Shown here piece after piece: positions 23,468 to 36,390 of a DNA stretch of 64,000 nucleotides; position 1 is the first letter of the stretch; the number at the start of each line of letters is the position of its first letter. The stretch comes from Hydractinia symbiolongicarpus (taxonomy: Eukaryota; Cnidaria; Hydrozoa; Anthoathecata; Hydractiniidae): positions 20,932,501 to 20,996,500 of the forward strand of contig NC_079886.1 of the NCBI RefSeq assembly GCF_029227915.1. The letters are read 5' to 3'. The translations under genes and the position numbers were made by a program. The notes under the pieces are model-generated. The model saw only the letters and a list, made by a program, of their open reading frames with translations, was not told where the DNA came from and searched no databases.

Positions 23468-25671
23468 ATTTGATAAGATCACGTATCTGTCCGTTTTACT
23501 TTACCGTTACGTTAACAATTTGACGTCAACTGCGTAACCACCTCTGCATCAAAAAGCTCTAAAAATAATACGCAGGTTTGCATATATATTTTTGCCAACA
23601 ACCTTTGTGTAGGTCGAAAATCTTGTTGTATAGAAACGATATTTGATTTTTTTAATGGAAAATCATTTGTATAAACGATTTTAAATATTTATGATAAGTT
23701 ATCTTTTTTTATAATTCTTTATGTGTAAACTTTGCTTAGTATAACAGTGCAAATTTTCAAACCATAACCATAGATTTAACTTTGAAAAAGAAAATATTTA
23801 TTCAATTCTAGAAAATAATGTTTAAAAACATTTTCATGTCATAGATCCTTATAATTCACGTCGTTTTGTGCTTTATAAAAAACAACGTTTGTCACACAGA
23901 CTGCGTTGCACAAATGCATACACGCTAGTGTTGCAACAGACAACGCGAGAGCACCAGGCTAGTTTTAAATAAGCTTTTTGATGCTGTGTGCATATTCACA
24001 GACAAGTCTTGCGAAACAAACTCATGTTTTCTTTAAGTTGTAAAAACAAAAAGTTCGATAATAAAAATCAGATGTGAATTGTTCTAAATCAAATTCGTTC
24101 TCAAGATTTTTTGTTTCTTTGGAATAGCTCATTTTTCGCCATAATGTAAAAACCTTTAAATTCCCTGGAGACGAGGCTGTATCTGACGGTATTAAAATAT
24201 AGTTGTAAAAGTCCTGCAATGAGTTTTAGTAAAGGCGAGCGAACCTACTGAAATAAATGACAGAGTTTTCTATACTTTGCACCAACGTTCACAGTGAACC
24301 GAAAGTTACGTTTCGTTCTTAGTCGACAAAAATAACAACATTAAACACGTAAAAAAGAAAAATGGATTTATTTACCTGAACAATGATACGGGTTTTAACC
24401 AATCGCGGATTAATCGCAATTAAATAATTTTTGTCTTGAAATTCTTTTTAAATATTTAATGATTTCATGTTTTCCATACATGCTATTAAAGTTTAATAGG
24501 ATATGATTCAATTCTATTGATTTCGTGTTTCGTCAACTTTTATATATATCGAACGATCATTTATTTCGTGCGTTTGTTATTTTGTGAACATACTGAAAGT
24601 ACAAAATAGAGCTTCAGGTTTTGTTTTCACTGCGTAGTGGATTTCATGAATAGATCTTTGTGAGAATACACAATCTTAAAACCTCAAAAAATACGAACGT
24701 TAAAAAAAAGGCGGATTTCTTCTTCCGTACCTACCTATAACGACGCAATTATCAATTACACACTTTTCAACATACTTTTTTGAGCCCAGCATTTTAAATT
24801 AAATTCGAATTAGCTGCAAAGTTATTAGGCTGGACTCCCCTGGTTCCTCTTTTCGGTTTTCTTAGTTACTGTGGAATTGAAAAAGGAATAGTTATATTCG
24901 TTTGCATTGATCGCATTTTGATCAAGGTATATCAATTGTTAGGTTTTACCGATTTGACAGATACCATGTAAAATGTAAAAATACTTTGGGTTAAAATTGT
25001 AGCCTGTTTTTCAAAAAATACCAAGTATAAGTTTTTAGAATTTCATCTCAACAGCATTTTGATCTACTCACCGCGAAGTTATAAAAACTTTTAATTACTT
25101 TCGCCTCCTGTCATTCCAACGAAAGTCCTTAAGATTACACACATTCTTCTTCCGCAGCTTTTATATCTTTAGCAAGGTTAAATTGGTACATGCAGTCAAA
25201 ATTTCTTTGAGAAGACTAGAGAGCTGCAGACTCATCTTTAATGACTTACACGAAATTCGTCAGGACCTGTTTCACTGTGCACAATGATGGAGACCTGCTT
25301 ATGGAGAGCACTCAAATTGACTCGCAACCCTACGTGACTACAATAATTTACTTTCTTCTGACAACATTTGAACTGTTTCGTGACCACGGTACACGAGCCA
25401 GATATAATGACAAGATGTGTGGCAGATACTATTATTTTATTCTTTACAACGTGGAAATTTAGGTATACAGAAACAAAACAAGTTATATTTCACATTATAT
25501 TTTTTAGAAAAATACGAGGAACAGAATTTTAAACGAGACGAACAGGATTTGAAACGAGACAGTATTTTCGTATTTTAAAAGATTTGTGCTGCAAAAGAAT
25601 TATCACCTATCTTTGAAAGGAGCGATAAAATATTTCACATCTCATAAACAATATACTTTTTTGTACAAAAA
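23468..25671. other. Intergenic: F-box gene promoter side to citrate synthase 3' end
   Basis: AT-rich, with only short chance reading frames. No gene, SINE or obvious tandem array recognised. Confidence 0.55.
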
Positions 25672-28600
25672 TTATTTTCTGACAAACTTTTTCAATCCTT
25701 CTGTACTCATACTCTTCGGTCTTTCAATGGGAAAACCAAACGCACGGTCCCAAACAAGCGACGCCAACACACCAAGAGCGCGCGACACACCAAATAACAC
25801 AGTGTAGTAATTCATTTCAGTCATACCATAGTACTAAAAAATTGAGAAACAGTGGAATTAAAAAATTGAAAAACAGTGGACTTAAAAAATTGAAAAACAG
25901 TGGAATCAAAAAATGAAAAAAACATTGGGATTAAAAAATAGACTTCTACACCTGCAGTGCTGCAGTGACGTCAGAGTTTAGATGCTCATTAGAATTTTCC
26001 ATTAATTTACTTATTTATTCCTGACTAAATTATTCTAAACAATTTGACTTTATTTCCGAGTCTGCTAAATTTCTGACTGAATTTAAACAGTGGCAATACT
26101 CTAACAATAGGTAACTGGTTTAATAGCCAGGTGGTTTATTAGAGCGACAAACCTGCAACAACACTCCAGAATGAGCATCAACATTCGGCCATGGGTTGGC
26201 TACTTTACCCAGGGCTTTCAATTCGTCCGGCACAACTTCGTACACTTTTCCCACGATTTTAAAAAGGGGATCATCTGGTAAATGCTTTAAAGCAAATTCT
26301 CGCTGACAAGTGTAGCGAGGATCGGTCTTTCGCAAGACAGCGTGACCATACCCTGGAACAACCTAAAGTAGGAAACAACTTATGACAAATAGATGTATGC
26401 AAGTAACACTGGTTGCTCAGAGCTGTTACTTACTGAGGTTTTAAGTGTTTCACGAATGTATTCTCGAAGTTGATCTGTGGTCACATCGTAACCAACATCT
26501 TTAACAAGTTTGTCCAACCATATCAGCACTTCCTATAACAACAAAAACACATTCGAACCACGCCTGTTTTCGTTAGATCATAATCATTTGTACCATATTA
26601 TCTCATATAAAGATCCACTCTGTATCAAGGCCTATGGGTTTAAACCCAAATATATGTCTAGTGGGCATTTAAGCACGACTTTTTTAATTTAGGATGAGGG
26701 TGTAAGAATAATTCAAAAGACAGGTAAATGATTTTAAAGCGGTATTTGCATAGATCCTCTAAACCACTTCCTTTGTTGAATTTTGGGAGAAAGTTATAGG
26801 CATATTGACCTATATACCAGCGCTTTGTCTAAAAATTATCCGCATAGAGAGCCATGTTGATAAGTAAAACGTAGTACTTACTTGATTTGCTAATCCATGG
26901 AGTGGTCCAGCCAAACCACACATACCTGCAGAGAAGGATAGGTAGGGGTCTGACAGGGCGCTGCCAACTAAGTGTGTCGCGTGAGCACTGACATTTCCAC
27001 CTTCGTGGTCACTGTGGATCACTAGGTACAGGCGCATCAGCTCGATGAATTCGTGGTTATTGTATCCCAACATCTCGGCAAGGTTAGCACCAAAATCTTT
27101 GTCAGGATTAATGGGGGAAACCTTCCCATCTCGGTACATGTTTCGATAGATACAAGCAGCTACTACAGGTAGTTTTGCAATCAGATCCATTGAATCTTCA
27201 TATGCACTCTGAAACAGCAACATAAAAAACGGGAAAAGTTAAAAAGGAGTTGCAAATTAGAGCATTGATTTGCCAGGATTAACATTAAAAAACCTTATCT
27301 TCTAAATTCTGGTCAACATGTCAAGATATCTAATGTAAGTTCGTTACCAGTGAAGGGCAGGCTATTTTTATATCAGATTTACGCATTTTCAAATAGTCAC
27401 CTATCTTTTCTGTAAAAAAAATCAATTTCTTAATTCCTTGATAAGTTTGATGTTCTCAGTTAGGTTGGCTATGTGATTTGATTAAGAGAAAACAAAACTC
27501 ACCATCCAGTAATCAGTTTTTTTTACACCGTCGTTGTAGGCTTTTGCAAACTTGCTGTCTTTATTCAGAGCAGCAATCGCCGCAGAGAACTGAGTCATTG
27601 GGTGAAGATCTTCGGGGAAGTTATTCAACATCATAACAACATGCTGAGGGAGTTCAGCACGAGCAGCCCACTCTTTTGATATCATATCTACCTAATGTAT
27701 TGAAAAGAAACCACTATTACAAGTAATTATTACAAGTACTAGTAGCTAAAAAGAAATAATGATTCACAGGCAATCACAATAAATACTCAAAATAATTTAA
27801 AATTATTCAGACTTGCAATCAAACTGACACAACGTTGAATACGACTTGAATAACCTATGCAAAAGCAAGGCAAAATCAATAGTACATACTTGTGCTTTTG
27901 TTGGTATTTCGCCTGTGCATAGCAACCAGAAAATAGCTTCTGGTAGAGGCTCTTCTCCACCCTCAGCATGAGGTAGCAGCTATAAAAATATAACAACATT
28001 ACAAGCAATCACAATAAATAAAGTAAATTACACTTTTAAAAAAGATTGAAAAACAGTGTGTTGAGTTTTTTGTTTTAATTTTAGCACTTTTTTTAAAATA
28101 AATGACAGACTTTACGAGTGTTTATCAACTTGTAGTGTATAAATTTCAGTGAATTTGTCCTTTGATTTTGCATTCTGACATTCAAAAGTAAAAAACTGGT
28201 GTTTAACAACACTATACATTACATTGTAATTCAAAAAACATTTTTGACAATGCTGATGTTGTTCTTTTGAAGTCAAATTAGGTTACCATTTCCTTTTTAT
28301 ACTTAGATAAAACATAGAATTGGTTATTTGATATATATAAAATTTAATGTTCAATTTACTTTTATGACTAGTTTTTTTATTCTCTTTTTATTTTGTCCCA
28401 TATAAGGATAACTGTTACCTTTTGGCAATCAGGAATAGTGTAGCCTCTAAAACGAATTCCCTAAATTAAAATAATTATCACCATCACACACATTAAAGAT
28501 CCATATTGGGATTAATAAGTCAAATCAGGTGTTAATCATACATTACTCTGATTTTTTTAAAAAGTTTTTAATAACAATCTTTTTTGGAATTCCAATTGTT

Positions 28601-29911
28601 TACCTCTTCAGCATCTAGAACAGACGTTTCTGTGACCAAGCCTTTAATACCTCGCATTCCACCATATGCCTTTTAAAAATAAATAGTTTACTTTATCAAA
28701 GTTTTACACTAGTAAAACAAAATATAGACAGGCTAATATTACACTTTTATTATTATAATCTGCGTTGTTATCTTAAAAACAGCAAGCAAACTTAAAACTT
28801 GTGTGAAAAATATTTTTCTGGCATTCCTAATGAAACTTGTTTTTCACCCCTAATAAATGCCAGGCTTTATTTTAACCCTATTCAGGCTATCCTACCATGC
28901 CAACAGTGACTTCTCCAATTTTTGTATCACCATGTTCTCTACGGAATTCTGCAACTTCCTTTCTCTTTTCTGGAACTAATTGTTCAAGTCTGCTTTTCTA
29001 CAAAAAAATTATTGGATTGTGTAAACAAAAATGGTAGTCAGTTTAGATTATGCTAGAATTTTTGTACAAGTTAAAATTTTCGAACAGATAAATTCCTTAC
29101 TAGGTCAGAAGTTTGTGCTTGTGTGGATTGACATCTCACTGTTAACAGCCTCAAAAGTTGTGGAAGCTAAAAAGAAAAAAAAAATTACTGATAAAATTTT
29201 TATGTTTACATACATTAAATCCTTAACCTCATTACAGAAAACCAAAGGGTTCTACATTAAGGTCTCAATGTATTGAAAAACAACAATTCTTTTAAATAAT
29301 CTTTCTTCATTTTAGTGAAACTTTGTTATCAGCATTGAAATCATTACAGGACCAGATCTTCGTTTGCAAAAGTTAAGCAACATGTCTTATTATACTACTT
29401 GTGGAGACCTTGAAATGTTTGTCTATGACACCACACCTTCGCATTTTCATTTTAATAGACATTTTAAACAACAAAGTACACATGAATCAAGTCACTGGGT
29501 AAAATAAAACAGTATAGCAATCAGAAAAAACAAAATATTTCATATTGTCCTCATCTACCACCTTCCAGTTAAATATTCTGATTAAACATGTTTAGAGCGA
29601 CTTGATTGGTACCAACTTAAGAGGATACTTTGCCATATTCTTTTTATTTTTTATGTGAACTTTGAAAGCACTGTTATTTCCAAACCAACACCAACACCCA
29701 CCCAATACAATGTTGTGGTTTGCTACGATAGAACTATTATAGCAAGACAACATTGGAGTTGAGGTACTTAATTGTGAAAAAAAGTTATCACTAGTTAGGG
29801 ATCCTTTCATGTAGGAAACAGGTCGCATTTTAAATCAAGTGTAAAATTTAAAATATGTTAACTTGGCTGTTACAGCTGTTTAAAAGAAACTGCAAACCTG
29901 TACTCTCAGGC

Positions 29912-29976
<65 letters not shown>

Positions 29977-31328
29977 ACAACCAGTTGTGTCAAGAAGAGC
30001 TACAAAACTAAGAAAGCCTGCTATATAAAAGGTCATGTTAAAATAACGCATTTGAAATGTCAGTTTGGCACTTTTCCTAGACTGGGTGAGACTTACCTAA
30101 AAAAGTAAATCCTCTAATCAAGAAATCTACAATATCCCACACAATTTATAGGTCTGGATCAGGTAAGTACTTTCTGTGAAAACAAAGCAGGCCAAATTTT
30201 CTGTCAGCATTGATGGTTGTAAATGCCAACTCAATGTCAATTAATCTGATCTAGTGAATCTAGTTAAATGGAGAAAAGTGCAGTATTGTTTACGAATAAA
30301 AAGGTTATTTGAGCAAAATTCTGGCTAAGATTTGAATAAGCTATGTTCATTAGATGGGTTTCCAGAAGTCGCAATGCTGTGACTTTGCATTGACAAAATT
30401 GGGCACAAGCATGTATGTACAGAGAGATAGAGAGATGGGTGCATATCTTACATGGTTATCTTGATGGGTACATACCTTACATGGTTAGCCTCACAAATTT
30501 TGGGGGATATACCCCGTCTATTATTTCCAGGAGGGGCCATGGCTTACATTCCTCGCCCATGTTGAATCGCCGTCAAGAGGAATCGAACCCTGGTCTCTCG
30601 CACAGAATACGAGAGCTATAACCACTAATCTACGGCGCCACAAACCAGAGTCCTATTGTGAATGGCAACCAAAACGTGCATACTCTGTAGAGCATACCCT
30701 CTTCGCCTTGGCTAGGATTTTGTTGTGTTTATGTTATCATTAACATCCCAATTTTGGGAAATAGACAGCATCCCAGTCTATTTCACAAATTTACAAACTG
30801 TGTTCCATGCGAATGACGTTGTAGCTATGTTGTTACAAATTATTTCACAATATGTGTTTTTACTGAGGAACCAAAGACAAATAACCTTAGATATGGGCGT
30901 TATGTGCAAAAAACACATTATAACTTACCTAACCTAGTAATCTTAAAAAGAAGCGCTATAACGGCCAGGTAATCCAGTTTACCATTTTTGTAAAATAGCC
31001 AAAAAATTCAAGTCTCAATATTTTTGTGTGAGATGTAGTAGATCAAGTGGATTTTGTGATATCGCAAACAATTATAAAAGGATTATACTTCATTTACTGC
31101 AGACTTTTGAAGTAAATGGATGTGCAGCTGGTCCACAAATGCTACACTAGCTAGAAAAGATTTTTGACAGATTTTCTATGAAATAGGCTGTTCTTTTTTC
31201 TGTAGCTAGCTATATTTGTCTATTAGCACGACGATGTGTATTTAGAGTATAGTTTAAAGAAAAATCCTCACCTGTGAGTTCTTTTTAGCTAGTCTTGTCA
31301 ATGGTGAAGACATTCTTATATTTATCAT
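25672..31328 (-). CDS. CS: Citrate synthase, mitochondrial
   Basis: Ten exons in reading order: 31328-31272, 28997-28896, 28669-28604, 28460-28419, 27979-27890, 27691-27503, 27208-26882, 26532-26434, 26362-26153 and 25833-25672 (TAA). Every junction is phase 0. The total is 447 residues (human 466). The enzyme condenses acetyl-CoA with oxaloacetate to citrate in the mitochondrial matrix. Signature stretches: [29 protein letters not shown], the active-site region [62 protein letters not shown] and [13 protein letters not shown]. The catalytic His/His/Asp set (HEGGN, GYGHAV, NVDAHSG) is present. Exon 1 supplies a short basic, acid-free leader (from ATG 31328 or 31313), consistent with mitochondrial import. 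Intron 1 (2.3 kb) holds a SINE and a CT microsatellite. Confidence 0.97.
25843..25940. repeat. Short tandem repeat in a citrate synthase intron
   Basis: About four copies of a 26-27 bp unit, TTAAAAAATTGAAAAACAGT plus GGAA or GGAC, lie just upstream of the last citrate synthase exon. Confidence 0.75.
29914..29976. repeat. CT/TC dinucleotide microsatellite
   Basis: About 63 bases of nearly pure (CT)n with one interruption (TTT), inside the first citrate synthase intron. Confidence 0.98.
30415..30641 (-). mobile_element. tRNA-derived SINE, internally deleted copy
   Basis: Read on the minus strand, the head (from ~30641) is tRNA-like. It carries an A-box-like TAGATTAGTGGTTATAGC and a B box GGTTCGATTCC, both Pol III internal promoter elements. 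The tail contains GGAAATAATAGACGGGGTAT and then ATCT/CTCT-type repeats. Compared with the copy at 32245-32598, most of the central body is missing. It lies in citrate synthase intron 1. Confidence 0.85.
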
Positions 31329-32244
31329 ACAAGGAACAATTGGGAACCTGCTCTGCTCAAGGCGTCGTGGAAATGGCGATGCTCCCCTCGGTCAGGCAGC
31401 GCAACAAATACACATCTCTTCTCCGCGGATGTTGTATATGTATCACCCCTGGCTGTGAGGTAACAATTAGAACGGAGGGTTGGATAATCGTGCACAAGGC
31501 ACCCAAATAGAAAAATGTCAGTAATTTAGAAGTGGAGATTAGTCGTGGGTAATATTAGGCCTGATGTACAAACTAGATACCCTGGAAAAAAGGGTAAAAA
31601 CTATATTCTATCTATTACTATCCTCCTGGATTTTATGGTGTACTCGCGAGTGAGACCCCAACCTCGTCCCCGGGGCCTTTGCCTTTTTGACATCGAGAAC
31701 CAGTAACAATATTTTTAAGCTCCGCATATAAAATACATATTATAATAATTCAAAATTTTAGCATGCTGTAAAATAGAAACCAACCTATTCGACATTGTAT
31801 TTCGTAGTTTGAAGTTTATTCTAAACACCTTTCGCACTGGTTGCGCTCGGGCTTCGGGTCCAGCGCAATGGGTTATCGGGATCCCGAGTCTGACTAGTTC
31901 ACCCACAAACTATTTTTTAGCCGGTTGACCGACTACCTATTTAGGACCAGATATGGTACCAAAGCTAGAGGTTTTTTTCTTTAAATTACCGTAAAAGTCA
32001 GACGTTGGGAGAAAGCGGGAATGGTTTAATTTGAAGTCAAAACAACAACAAACCAACGTATCTGGGATCATCCTGCGCCCGCCGCTTTTTCTTTTTGTTC
32101 AATATTTTGTTATACACGTTCATTTTGACTTAACTGTTCTTAAAAGTACTTACTCTTACTCAAAACTCTTAAAGCCTGGTTTCTTGTGGAGACATGGAAA
32201 AACTGCTTTGTATATGTATATATATAACATCCTGTGCCGTGACT

Positions 32245-32598
32245 ACAGATAGATAGATAGATGTGCATATTTTACATGGCTAGCCTCACAAATATCGAGG
32301 GATATACCCTGTCTATTATTTCCAGGAGGGGCCATGGCGTAGATGGAGAGTCGTAGAGTATTTAATGCTCATTTTGAGCTACGCAGACCCAATTAGAGCC
32401 CGCGCTCTACTAGACAACTCCCGGATACATCCAACGGCCCACACAGTGTGCCATCTTCCCAATTTCCCTCACATGGCTTGGGTTAACCCGGGGCTATGGT
32501 AACATTCACTCGCCCATGTTGAATCGCCGTCAAGAGGAATCGAACCCCGGTCTCCCGCACAGAGTACGAGAGCTATAACCACTAATCTACGGCGCCAC
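32245..32598 (-). mobile_element. tRNA-derived SINE, full-length copy
   Basis: On the minus strand it begins near 32598 with GTGGCGCCGTAGATTAGTGG. The A-box-like region is at 32589-32572 and the B box GGTTCGATTCC at 32546-32536. A ~230-bp body follows, including the block at 32458-32494 shared with the copies near 36271 and 61702. It ends in an (ATCT)n tail at about 32260-32245. The head, body and simple-repeat tail are the standard tRNA-SINE layout. It is non-autonomous and would depend on a LINE reverse transcriptase. Confidence 0.9.
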
Positions 32599-33876
32599 TA
32601 CAGTGAAATATCATCCTGGAGTTGATGTCACAAGCCTTTCCACAAGGACATTTATTTACAATTGAAAAACAAGACAGTGACTGAGATAAAGCACCTTTCC
32701 TACTATAGTAGTAGTATTTTTTTTTCATGTCAGATAACTGTTTATTTTACATTAAATAAATACCTACGACAAAAAAGAAATTTTTTTATTAAAATCATTT
32801 TTTTATGCAGTGGAGAGATTAGTGTTATAATAATCCAAAAGATAAGTTTTTCAGACTTGTTTTAGTTGTTGATTAGATGAATGGTAGACCAATTTAAAAA
32901 TATCACAAATATTAACTGGAGAATGCATCATTAGCTAATATTTTGCAACTTTAGCATTGAATATTTTGCAAACGAATCAAAACAAGTATGAAATAATATT
33001 ATTCTCATAATTAAAACAATATTTTGATTTTCGATTACTATTTTCTAAGTGGGAGGTAAGCTTTAATCATAAGAACATAGGATGCTAGGTCCTTTTCTGT
33101 GGATTTCTGGATTAATGATTGACTGATGCATTTTGATTGTAAATTAACTAACTATGTTCCAAATGGTCAATGGTTACCTCACATGTTCATATACTGTGCA
33201 TGCCTATGTGGCTGTTTTTGTATGTTTAGTGGACAGGTACAAATATTTTGAATTTCCAAAAATTTCTTGTAGGAAAAATTTATTCAGGTAGCGTAAAAAT
33301 TGCCTTAATAGAAAACTAAAGGATTTCTAAAAATTTAATTTTAATGTAGATTAACGTACTAATTAAAATATGGTGGATTAAACATATATTTAATTTGCCA
33401 GATAAAATAAAAAGGAATTGAAAGATAGTGGAGTGTCAAGGAAGGGAAAAGGGTAGGTTATTGTTTTTCACATTCTTTTCATTTTTGTAGTAGTAATATA
33501 ATTTGTATATATATAATGTGTAACAGTGTCATGAATCGATATTCATAAAGTTTTACACTATCTTTCTAAATGTAAGGCATAGAAATTTGATTTGACAGAA
33601 TTGACATGATTATAAATCGAAAGAAAAAAAGTCTGCACAATGGAGATGTTCGAACTTTCTGATTATCATGTTATATACAATTTTTAATAATTATCTATTT
33701 ATTGTTTTAATTGCTTTGGGTCCCAGAATAATACCACAAATTGATAGAAACAATGTATTTTTATTGGAATGAGTAAATGCAACACGTTCAGTATGCGTAG
33801 ATTATTTATGGAAAATTTTTTGGGGAATGGGTAGGTATGAAGGTGCCTCCTTCGTGCTTCGTCATATGCTCAAAAT

Positions 33877-34364
33877 GCATATCCTGAGCGTCAGGATATG
33901 CCTCAATATATAATGCGTATCCCGAGCGTCAGGACATGCATTATAGGCGTCTTCATGCCCTGAGCGTCAGGTACATGATACAGATGAGATGCACTGAGCG
34001 TCAGATGCATCGACATGTCCTGAGCGTCAGTACATGCTAATTATGGTGTTTTCTTCCGTGGTGTATAATGATGTTTTTATTCATACCCTGAGCGTCAGGT
34101 GTATGAGAGATGCCCTGAGTGTCAGGGGCATGTTTCCCATTCACATAATGACTACTAGAGATGTCCTTAGCGTCAGGCACATGCTAATTACTGGTGTTTT
34201 TATTGAGATGCCCTGAGCATCGACATGCCCTGAGCGTCAGGTGCATGTTTCCTATTTAAGTGCTGCTGATTGAGATAGTCTGAGCGTCAGGCGCACCTCA
34301 ATGAGCGTCAGAAAATATGGTGAAGACATTATACACGCCCTAAACGTCAGGTACGTTTCAACAA
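33877..34364. repeat. Array of ~12 palindromes with core CCTGAgcgTCAGG
   Basis: Each unit centres on CCTGA-GCG-TCAGG (variants GTG, or a changed arm base), so a 5-bp inverted repeat flanks a 3-base centre. Arms extend outward with different but self-complementary sequence. At 33877-33901 the arms are GCATATCCTGA and TCAGGATATGC, perfect over 11 bp. At 33909-33945 the arms are 17 bp with three transition mismatches. Further units centre near 33963, 33999, 34024, 34092, 34120, 34171, 34234, 34284, 34305 and 34353, the last three degraded. Spacing is irregular (about 20-70 bp), unlike an ordinary minisatellite. No coding frame spans it. Confidence 0.85.
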
Positions 34365-35241
34365 TCACTTGTATCAACAAATTACTTGCCTAAAAGGCTG
34401 ACGAAGTAGGCCCGACATAGCCCGCCAATTAAATTAGAGGCTACCTACAGACTCGTTGTTTCTACCTCTGGACTAAAACCCTGACATAACATGAGCCAAA
34501 AGAAATGACAGGGAAACTTTGCGGCAGAAGCAATTTGTCTGGTTGTGTTGTGCTGCACGCTCCCATAACAGCTGTGATACAGTTGTCTTTATTTGCTTTG
34601 GAGATGTCCATGATACTTCGATTTCGGATTCTGCTGCACCATGGTGATAAATTGAATTGATATCTCACATCCACCATTCGTAGTCGTGTTGATGACATAA
34701 AATAAAGAAAAATAGGTGAAGAAATTTAATATATAAATAAGGGTGGGAGGGTGGGTAACTGTAAACTGTAAGGTACATCTGAAGAACTTGTGCAGTGTGG
34801 GGTGTTGGGTTTTATATACAGCCATTAATAATCAAGACCTGGGTAGGGCCCAGTTCCTTTACAGGCAAGTGATACTAGTGTCTCTGGCAACCTTTAAGAT
34901 CAGGTCTATAGGTAGAATCCACCCCCACGGTGCCAGGTTCTACATTATATTTTCAATGACTAAGGTAAACCTAATATATATTAACCACAATGCTAAAGAA
35001 CTGTATTTCTGTCACCACAATTAACATGAGCAAAACTTGCAGTTTAGCTTCATTAAAAAAACATTGGGGTCGGTTGATATGCAAAAAATGTTAAGTAAAC
35101 TTGAAACAGCAAAAACATACAAATCTATTAAATTAGCAGGTTGCTATTCGTAATATGCCATACTTGCGCATCATTTTACGAAGAAGACATTAAAATTTTG
35201 AATCTCATTTTTCATTAATTGTTTTATCATCAATTTATATA

Positions 35242-35285
35242 TAACTGTTGCAACAAAATAACTGTTAACAAAGCATCAATGACAA
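35242..35285. repeat. Dispersed repeat, copy 1
   Basis: The block TTGCAACAAAATAACTGTTAACAA plus AGCATCAATGACAA matches 63587-63625 closely. The element is unidentified. Confidence 0.6.
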
Positions 35286-36267
35286 ACAAAGAGGTTTTCT
35301 TCTCTACAGTCTGCAAATTTTTGTGAACTAACTTCATATTTTTAATTTGAACCTGAATATTCTGCTTAAGCTCTTTTTGTGCCAATCATCAACCATAAAG
35401 ACATTATTATTGAAATTACCTCTTGATGGTCATATTGGGTTGTATAGGACCTTACTGCCTTGTGTTCATGTTGGAGGAATGTTGAAGCAAATAAAAGAGG
35501 GAACTTGGAATTAACGTTATAACGATTGGTTAATTTACCATAATTCATAGCAAGATTTCGTTGGTAAGAGAAATTAGCCAGAGTTTATAATATTTTCCTA
35601 AAAAATTTAAAAAATCGTAATAAAATAGTAATAAAAAAAAGTATATATACCTAGTTTAAATATAGCATAAGTCATATTTGTCATTTTAACCTCATCTTTA
35701 ATTATACACTATAATTATACACTAACCAACCCTCAATTTTAGTACTTGCTGCCTGTTTGTTTTTTCAGCAAAAATTGACTCCCACTTGTAACTCTGTAAT
35801 TCTTTTTTTATCAGGGTGTTTAAATAAAATTGTGATACTTTTTTGTCAGATTGATTTTAGGCCTGTTTTGTTAGAATTAGGCTTTGTTTTTCCCTTTTTA
35901 CTGTTTTATATGCACTGTATCTATTGTTTGCATTTATTATAGTTTTGTTAATTTTTACTTTTTCAATTGTAGTTTTGGCAATTTTTACATTTTTATTTTC
36001 CGTGCTCTTTGAGGAAATTGTTTCATTTCATTTTTCTATTTATTATTTTCCAATGGATTATGTTGATTTGAACCATTTTTATTTTATTATATTTTTAAAA
36101 AATAAATTAAGATAATTTTGATCTTATGTTATATGTTTTCGATTTTGTCACTTGATTATTATTATACGAATATTTATATAGGATGTAGCCACTTCAGTGT
36201 AGGAAACACTGTTATCAATGTGGGTCATGTGTTTGGAATGTAAACATTAAGTATACACTGGTATTAC

Positions 36268-36390
36268 CTACCCAATTTCCCTCACATGGCATGGGTTGAC
36301 CCGTAGCTGTGTTAAAGGCACTTGCTGTGGACCGGACCACAGACTTTGTGATTGCGAAGCGAACTCTATAACCACAAGGGCACGCACCAC
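36268..36390 (-). mobile_element. Second SINE type sharing a body with the 32-kb SINE
   Basis: On the minus strand, GTGGTGCGTGCCCTTGTGGT then TATAGAG forms an A-box-like head, and GGTCCGGTCCAC is B-box-like. Past a short linker it joins CGGGTCAACCCATGCCATGT and GAGGGAAATTGGG, the same body block as the SINEs at 32.4 kb and 61.7 kb. The tRNA-like head is different, so this appears to be a separate head on a shared body. The tail is truncated. Confidence 0.6.

Noticed and set aside
30560-30641. Stand-alone tRNA gene (A and B boxes present)
   Set aside because: The same sequence recurs near 32536-32598 attached to a common SINE body and simple-repeat tail, so it is a SINE head.
33877-34364. CRISPR array, because of regularly recurring palindromic repeats
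   Set aside because: Eukaryotic context, irregular spacing, repeat arms differ between units and no cas-like genes nearby.
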